NCBI GenBank assembly: GCA_002340255.1
Contig: DDLS01000015.1
Coordinates: 1-7,774 of the forward strand
Length of the DNA: 7,774 nt
From: Cyanobacteria bacterium UBA2566
GTDB taxonomy: Bacteria > Cyanobacteriota > Cyanobacteriia > Cyanobacteriales > Desertifilaceae
Direction of reading: 5' to 3'
In this document: in pieces, positions 5,145-7,774 of the stretch
Numbering within the stretch: position 1 is the stretch's first letter
Layout of the letters: each line of letters begins with the position of its first letter
Position numbers and translations under genes: made by a program
The notes under the pieces: model-generated
What the model was told of the DNA's origin: nothing
The model's input: the letters and a program-made list of their open reading frames with translations, nothing else
Databases searched by the model: none

Positions 5145-6386
5145 TCAAACTTCAGTAAATGGATTATCCAAAGATAATTCATAATATTTGTAGTTGTGGT
5201 CTCGGTCATATACTGCAACTACATGACGGTGAGGTACACCGAGTTGCCAAAGACTCATATTCAACAAGTCGTTGGGGGTATGAGATAGGCTAAACTCCGA
5301 TATGCTCTGTTTGGAGGATACCTGCTCATTTCTACTAACATCATTTTTATCAACTCCGTTTTGGATACAGTTACGACAGATAGTTTCCGTATCAAAGATA
5401 CGAAAACTGGGTTTGTTCAACGGAATTTCGACACCACATGATTTACAGGAGACAGACTGAACAAACGTGCGATCTGAGCGAAAATCAAGAGTAGCATCTG
5501 CACCTGACCAGTTGTCTTGTGATATGAACTCCAGAAATTCCCGTAATGATACGGAATGACTTAATGGGAGTGAAATGATTTCTGGGTAAGTTGCGTGTCC
5601 ATAACAATTTTCATTTTTGTTCAAAGTTAAAATATCAAAATCATTGACCCTCCCTTGAAAATATATTCTTTTGCCACTTTCAACTTTTTGATCGCACAAT
5701 AATTTCACCGCTTCCTGAACTTGGATTGCAGAAACGATAGATGATGTTACTTGTACCGTAGGCATTTTGCCTTCTTCCAGAACCGTGCGTTTAAAGTCGT
5801 CACAGGAGTATCGTATTCGTGCGGCTCTTAGCTGTTCTTTGGTTACTCCACATTGATAACATGGTGGTTCTGGCGGAATATAAACGGCAACATGACCTGC
5901 TAGTTCGTATATTCCTGCATCAATCCAAGGAGTATTTGCCAGCCAACACTGTTTATTGACTGCTAATCTTGTCTCTACATTATCTAAGCAACCTAGGACT
6001 AAATTCATGGATCGGAAAACTCCTGTTCCTAGTTCCCAGACAATATCTCCATGAAAATAGTGAATATTTACATCTTCTGCCAATGCCAATTCCTTAGTTC
6101 GCATCGCGGCAACTTCTGCTTTTAATTTCCCTTTGTCGGCTTTACGAAATAATACAGTCCGACTCAAATTAGAAGTCGATATCGTATCAAAATCTGCAAT
6201 GTAGATATTTCCCACTCCTAAAAGAGCCAGGTTTTTAAGGGTTTCATTACCAATAGCTCCTGCACCGACAACCAAAACATGAGCATCTTTAAGTTTTTGT
6301 TGATCCCATCCAGAAATTCGTTGTTGTCGATCAAATGGGTTGTCTTCAAGATCGGTAATTTTAGTAATTGAAAATTGGGTCTTCAT
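5145..6386 (-). CDS. ThiF-family E1-like Ubl-activating enzyme
   Basis: A 413-aa protein of the ThiF/MoeB/E1 superfamily, expected to adenylate the Ubl C-terminus and carry it as a thioester. Seen: Rossmann motif GAGAIG (41-46), acidic strand end IADFD (63-67), NLSR (73-76), LDN and R140 in GCLDNVETR (132-140), PPCYQC (C176, C179), then C195 in RYSCDD as the likely catalytic cysteine, and PTVQVTSSIVSAIQVQEAVK (209-228), typical of E1-like proteins. A second cysteine set, C314-x2-C317 and C337-x2-C340, may form a zinc ribbon. The end (LWQLGVPHRHVV...YYEL) is a family-like tail. The N-terminus reads MKTQFSITKITD, placing a motif copy (QFSI) before the fold. This ATG is chosen because GGAGAGG (6393-6399) lies six bases upstream. 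In-frame ATGs at 6399-6401 and 6411-6413 would overlap the previous gene. The stop overlaps the TTG before the Ubl gene. Confidence 0.88.
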   Translation of the reverse strand: MKTQFSITKITDLEDNPFDRQQRISGWDQQKLKDAHVLVVGAGAIGNETLKNLALLGVGNIYIADFDTISTSNLSRTVLFRKADKGKLKAEVAAMRTKELALAEDVNIHYFHGDIVWELGTGVFRSMNLVLGCLDNVETRLAVNKQCWLANTPWIDAGIYELAGHVAVYIPPEPPCYQCGVTKEQLRAARIRYSCDDFKRTVLEEGKMPTVQVTSSIVSAIQVQEAVKLLCDQKVESGKRIYFQGRVNDFDILTLNKNENCYGHATYPEIISLPLSHSVSLREFLEFISQDNWSGADATLDFRSDRTFVQSVSCKSCGVEIPLNKPSFRIFDTETICRNCIQNGVDKNDVSRNEQVSSKQSISEFSLSHTPNDLLNMSLWQLGVPHRHVVAVYDRDHNYKYYELSLDNPFTEV

Positions 6387-6388
6387 CT

Positions 6389-6685
6389 CTAACCTCTCCA
6401 TGTGTGACCACATGCTTTACATTTCCATGAACCGTTATCTAACTTTGTAATATTCCCTGATGTGGAGGTATGACACAGAGGACATTTTTTGGGTCGAGTT
6501 TGAGTGATGTTGGCAAATTTGCCTGTTCTACTCGTTCGTGTGGGTTGTACAGGCGGTGTGTGTTGTGTAACATTTACAATATCAAATTTTTTTACTTGCG
6601 ATCTCTGAGAAGGTTCTTGAGAAGATACATTGCCGCCTACTAACCGCTGTAGCCATTCATATACAACCCGGAATTTATTTGCCAT
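6389..6685 (-). CDS. Small zinc-ribbon protein, first gene of the Ubl operon
   Basis: A 98-aa basic protein with a C-terminal zinc ribbon (C68-x2-C71 and C89-x2-C92, in the context CPLC...WKCKACGHTW) and a low-complexity N-terminal two-thirds rich in Gln, Thr, Ser and Pro. It carries KFx[IV] copies: KFRV (4-7) and KFDI (33-36), plus the looser KFANI (56-60). Its stop lies two bases before the E1 start, and the E1 ribosome binding site is inside this gene, so the two are tightly linked. Zinc ribbons of this type bind nucleic acid or protein. An adaptor or scaffold role, or use as a substrate, is speculative. No strong ribosome binding site is visible. I know no characterised homologue. Confidence 0.75.
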   Translation of the reverse strand: MANKFRVVYEWLQRLVGGNVSSQEPSQRSQVKKFDIVNVTQHTPPVQPTRTSRTGKFANITQTRPKKCPLCHTSTSGNITKLDNGSWKCKACGHTWRG

Positions 6686-6800
6686 ATAGATTAGTTAGAT
6701 TTATATGTTATAGTTTGATCCACTTTACAAAAAGTTACAGAGAAGGACTGACTGGCTTGTAGTTGTTATGGTGATTGTGATTTACCAATTCACTTAGACT

Positions 6801-6815
6801 GAAGATAGACTGGTC
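6801..6815 (+). repeat. 15-bp direct repeat, right copy
   Basis: Second copy of gaagatagactggtc, in the divergent intergenic region. It could be a dispersed repeat, an operator, or an end of a past insertion. Confidence 0.5.
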
Positions 6816-6854
6816 GCCACTACCTATGTTAAGCTAGTCACAACTATTCAACGA

Positions 6855-6888
6855 CTAACCAAGACTGTAATTTTTGGTTAGGATTACA
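6855..6888. promoter_or_regulatory. Candidate operator with interleaved inverted repeats
   Basis: Two overlapping dyads, an 8-bp one (6855-6862 with 6874-6881) and a 6-bp one (6866-6871 with 6883-6888), sit 27-60 bases before the ATG of the HTH gene. Their placement suits autoregulation by the HTH protein, which in turn could control the divergent operon. Binding is inferred from symmetry alone. Confidence 0.35.
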
Positions 6889-6914
6889 CTATCAAGATAC
6901 CTAAACCCCTGGCC

Positions 6915-7421
6915 ATGTCTACCGATGAGATATTTTCTGAGGCAGCAGATCGTTGGGATCTCGAACGGCTGTACCGAGATTTGGCAGAAGCAAAACGGCA
7001 ATGTTTACCTCGTGCTAGAAAGGGATTGACTGAACGGGAAAAGCTGTATTTGCGGGGGTTGCTCTGTGGTTGTAGTCCCAGGGAGATAGCCAAGAAACTG
7101 GTTCTCAGTAGCAAGGGAGTCGAAGTCTATGTTTGTAAAACTTTATATCCATACCTCAAACAACTTCCGGATGTACCGAGCCAGAAAATCGAGAACTGGA
7201 GAACTATTGATAACTTACTCGAGGATGCGGGATACAAAAGGCATTCTGAATCTGCTGTAAAATCTAAGACGAATTCTTCTGTACCTATTGAGCCATTGGT
7301 CAAGATTGTCAATTTAGGGGTTGAACAACATACCATCTCCATTGATATCAATGTCAAGTTAGCCTTGCCTTCAGATGCTGAAGATGAAAAGAGTGAAGAT
7401 AGGGGCGATCGCCTGAACTAG
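6915..7421 (+). CDS. LuxR-like helix-turn-helix protein
   Basis: A 168-aa protein. Residues 1-32 are helical (ERLYRDLAEAKRQ). Residues 36-84 form a LuxR/GerE-like HTH: GLTEREKLYLRGLL, CSPREIAKKL, then the recognition-helix region SSKGVEVYVCKTLYPYLKQL. The following WRTIDNLLEDAGY (95-107) and a strand-forming segment (128-150) have no function I can name. In filamentous cyanobacteria similar HTH modules are often fused to signalling or effector domains, so this may be a stand-alone regulator or a shortened multidomain protein. It is divergent from the Ubl operon with symmetric DNA between, which fits a regulator of one or both. No Shine-Dalgarno sequence is seen at the chosen ATG. The tail is acidic and contains a HIP1 site (7405-7412). 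Confidence 0.7.
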   Translation: MSTDEIFSEAADRWDLERLYRDLAEAKRQCLPRARKGLTEREKLYLRGLLCGCSPREIAKKLVLSSKGVEVYVCKTLYPYLKQLPDVPSQKIENWRTIDNLLEDAGYKRHSESAVKSKTNSSVPIEPLVKIVNLGVEQHTISIDINVKLALPSDAEDEKSEDRGDRLN

Positions 7422-7774
7422 AGACTAGATCGATCCTGGGGTATTGTAGATGTGGATGATTGCGCCAATGGTGCGAAATATCTGGCCAAGCAGGGTAAGG
7501 TAGACAAAAATCGGTTAGCTATTTCTGGAGGAAGTGCGGGAGGCTATACAACGTTATGCGCTCTGACATTCCGAGATACGTTTAAGGCAGGAGCGAGTTA
7601 CTATGGAGTCAGCGATTTAGAAGCGTTAGCCAGGGATACCCATAAGTTTGAATCGCGCTATTTAGATGGATTGATTGGGCCGTATCCAGAACGTAAAGAT
7701 GTTTATGTTGAGCGATCGCCCATTCATTTTACCAAACAACTCTCCTGTCCCGTAGCCTTCTTTCAAGGACTCGA
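7422..7774 (+). pseudogene. S9 prolyl-oligopeptidase family catalytic domain, N-terminally truncated and running off the window
   Basis: The frame from 7422 to the window end encodes the alpha/beta-hydrolase domain of an S9-type peptidase: WGIVDVDDCANGAKYLA, VDKNRLAISGGSAGGYTTL with the nucleophile serine in GGSAGG, then SYYGVSDLEALA, FESRYLDGLIGPYPER and FFQGL. Full members have several hundred residues before this point (beta-propeller and start of the hydrolase domain), and none of it is present. Homology seems to begin right after the TAG of the HTH gene, in the same reading frame, with RLDRSWGIVDV. No ribosome binding site or suitable start is visible. It is probably a relic created by a deletion or insertion that joined the HTH region to the peptidase gene. 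The 3' end lies outside the window. Confidence 0.8.

Larger units (their letters stand above)
6686..6914. promoter_or_regulatory. Divergent intergenic control region
   Basis: These 229 bp separate the Ubl operon from the HTH gene and should hold both promoters. On the minus strand TATAAC and TATAAA (within about 6697-6712) are plausible -10 sequences for the operon, with TTGTAA upstream, but spacing is not ideal. Near the HTH gene two interleaved inverted repeats occur: ctaaccaa (6855-6862) with ttggttag (6874-6881), and tgtaat (6866-6871) with attaca (6883-6888). These are candidate operators. A 15-bp repeat shared with position 1456 lies at 6801-6815. Confidence 0.4.

Noticed and set aside
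5125..5148. Upstream TTG start for the Ubl, adding eight residues
   Set aside because: The internal ATG has a well-placed AGGAAC, and the added residues would lie before the first beta-strand. Kept only as an alternative.
6387..6413. Longer E1 starting at 6413 or 6401
   Set aside because: These starts overlap the zinc-ribbon gene and lack a Shine-Dalgarno sequence, whereas ATG 6384-6386 has GGAGAGG at ideal distance.
6884..7357. Two 76-codon minus-strand frames opposite the HTH gene
   Set aside because: Antisense to the HTH gene, whose LuxR-like pattern is clear. The minus-strand peptides look random.
7422..7774. HTH-peptidase fusion effector read through the TAG
   Set aside because: The peptidase part lacks most of its family length and begins mid-domain, so a truncation next to the HTH gene is more likely than a designed fusion.
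1..7774. tRNA, rRNA, riboswitch or CRISPR features
   Set aside because: I saw no tRNA-like cloverleaf, rRNA segment, known riboswitch pattern or spaced repeat array on either strand by eye. A covariance-model search would be needed to exclude small RNAs.

Overview
The window looks like a piece of an accessory region from a cyanobacterium. The evidence is three HIP1 octamers (GCGATCGC at 1531, 7405 and 7712), a small protein starting METITIQVEAE (a style I associate with cyanobacterial antitoxins), dispersed palindromic repeats, and a LuxR-like HTH protein of the kind common in filamentous cyanobacteria. This is inferred from sequence style; no ribosomal or other phylogenetic marker is present.

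Left part (1-1948): a repeat-rich, decaying toxin-antitoxin neighbourhood. Two MITE-like inverted-repeat elements (about 2-119 and 281-416) flank a short, possibly coding remnant. Then, on the minus strand, come a HepT (HEPN RNase toxin) and MntA (minimal nucleotidyltransferase antitoxin) pair with an ATGA overlap, and upstream of it an N-terminally truncated DUF2281-type antitoxin. On the plus strand is a tight pair of very small genes (57 and 61 codons). The first looks like an internally shortened antitoxin.

Central part (1949-6685): one minus-strand operon of six genes, read from 6685 down to 1949. It encodes a 98-aa zinc-ribbon protein, a ThiF/E1-like activating enzyme, a ubiquitin-like beta-grasp protein (Ubl), an E2-like conjugating enzyme with its cysteine, a fusion of a cysteine-less E2-like (UEV) domain with a JAB/JAMM isopeptidase, and a membrane-anchored protein with a RING/U-box-like zinc finger at the N-terminus and a PPC-like beta-sandwich at the C-terminus. 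The set contains an activator, a conjugating enzyme, a modifier, a deconjugase and a possible ligase, so it resembles a complete ubiquitin-like conjugation pathway. Related bacterial operons (Bil, Bub and the Ubl-E1-E2-JAB systems catalogued by comparative genomics) act in, or are suspected of acting in, anti-phage defence. Substrate and role here are unknown.

Three points stand out. (1) Four of the six proteins carry copies of a short motif, roughly [K/Q]-F-x-[I/V], in tails and linkers, which looks like a shared docking peptide. (2) The JAB frame is cut by one in-frame TAG (3089-3091), after which 40 more JAB-like codons remain open. (3) The Ubl ends in Ala-Gly-Ile, not in a terminal glycine, so it may need trimming.

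Right part (6686-7774): a 229-bp divergent intergenic region with inverted repeats, a 168-aa LuxR-type HTH protein on the plus strand, and the catalytic-domain portion of an S9 prolyl-oligopeptidase-family enzyme that has lost its N-terminal part and runs off the window end. A 15-bp direct repeat (1456-1470 and 6801-6815) lies on either side of the operon.
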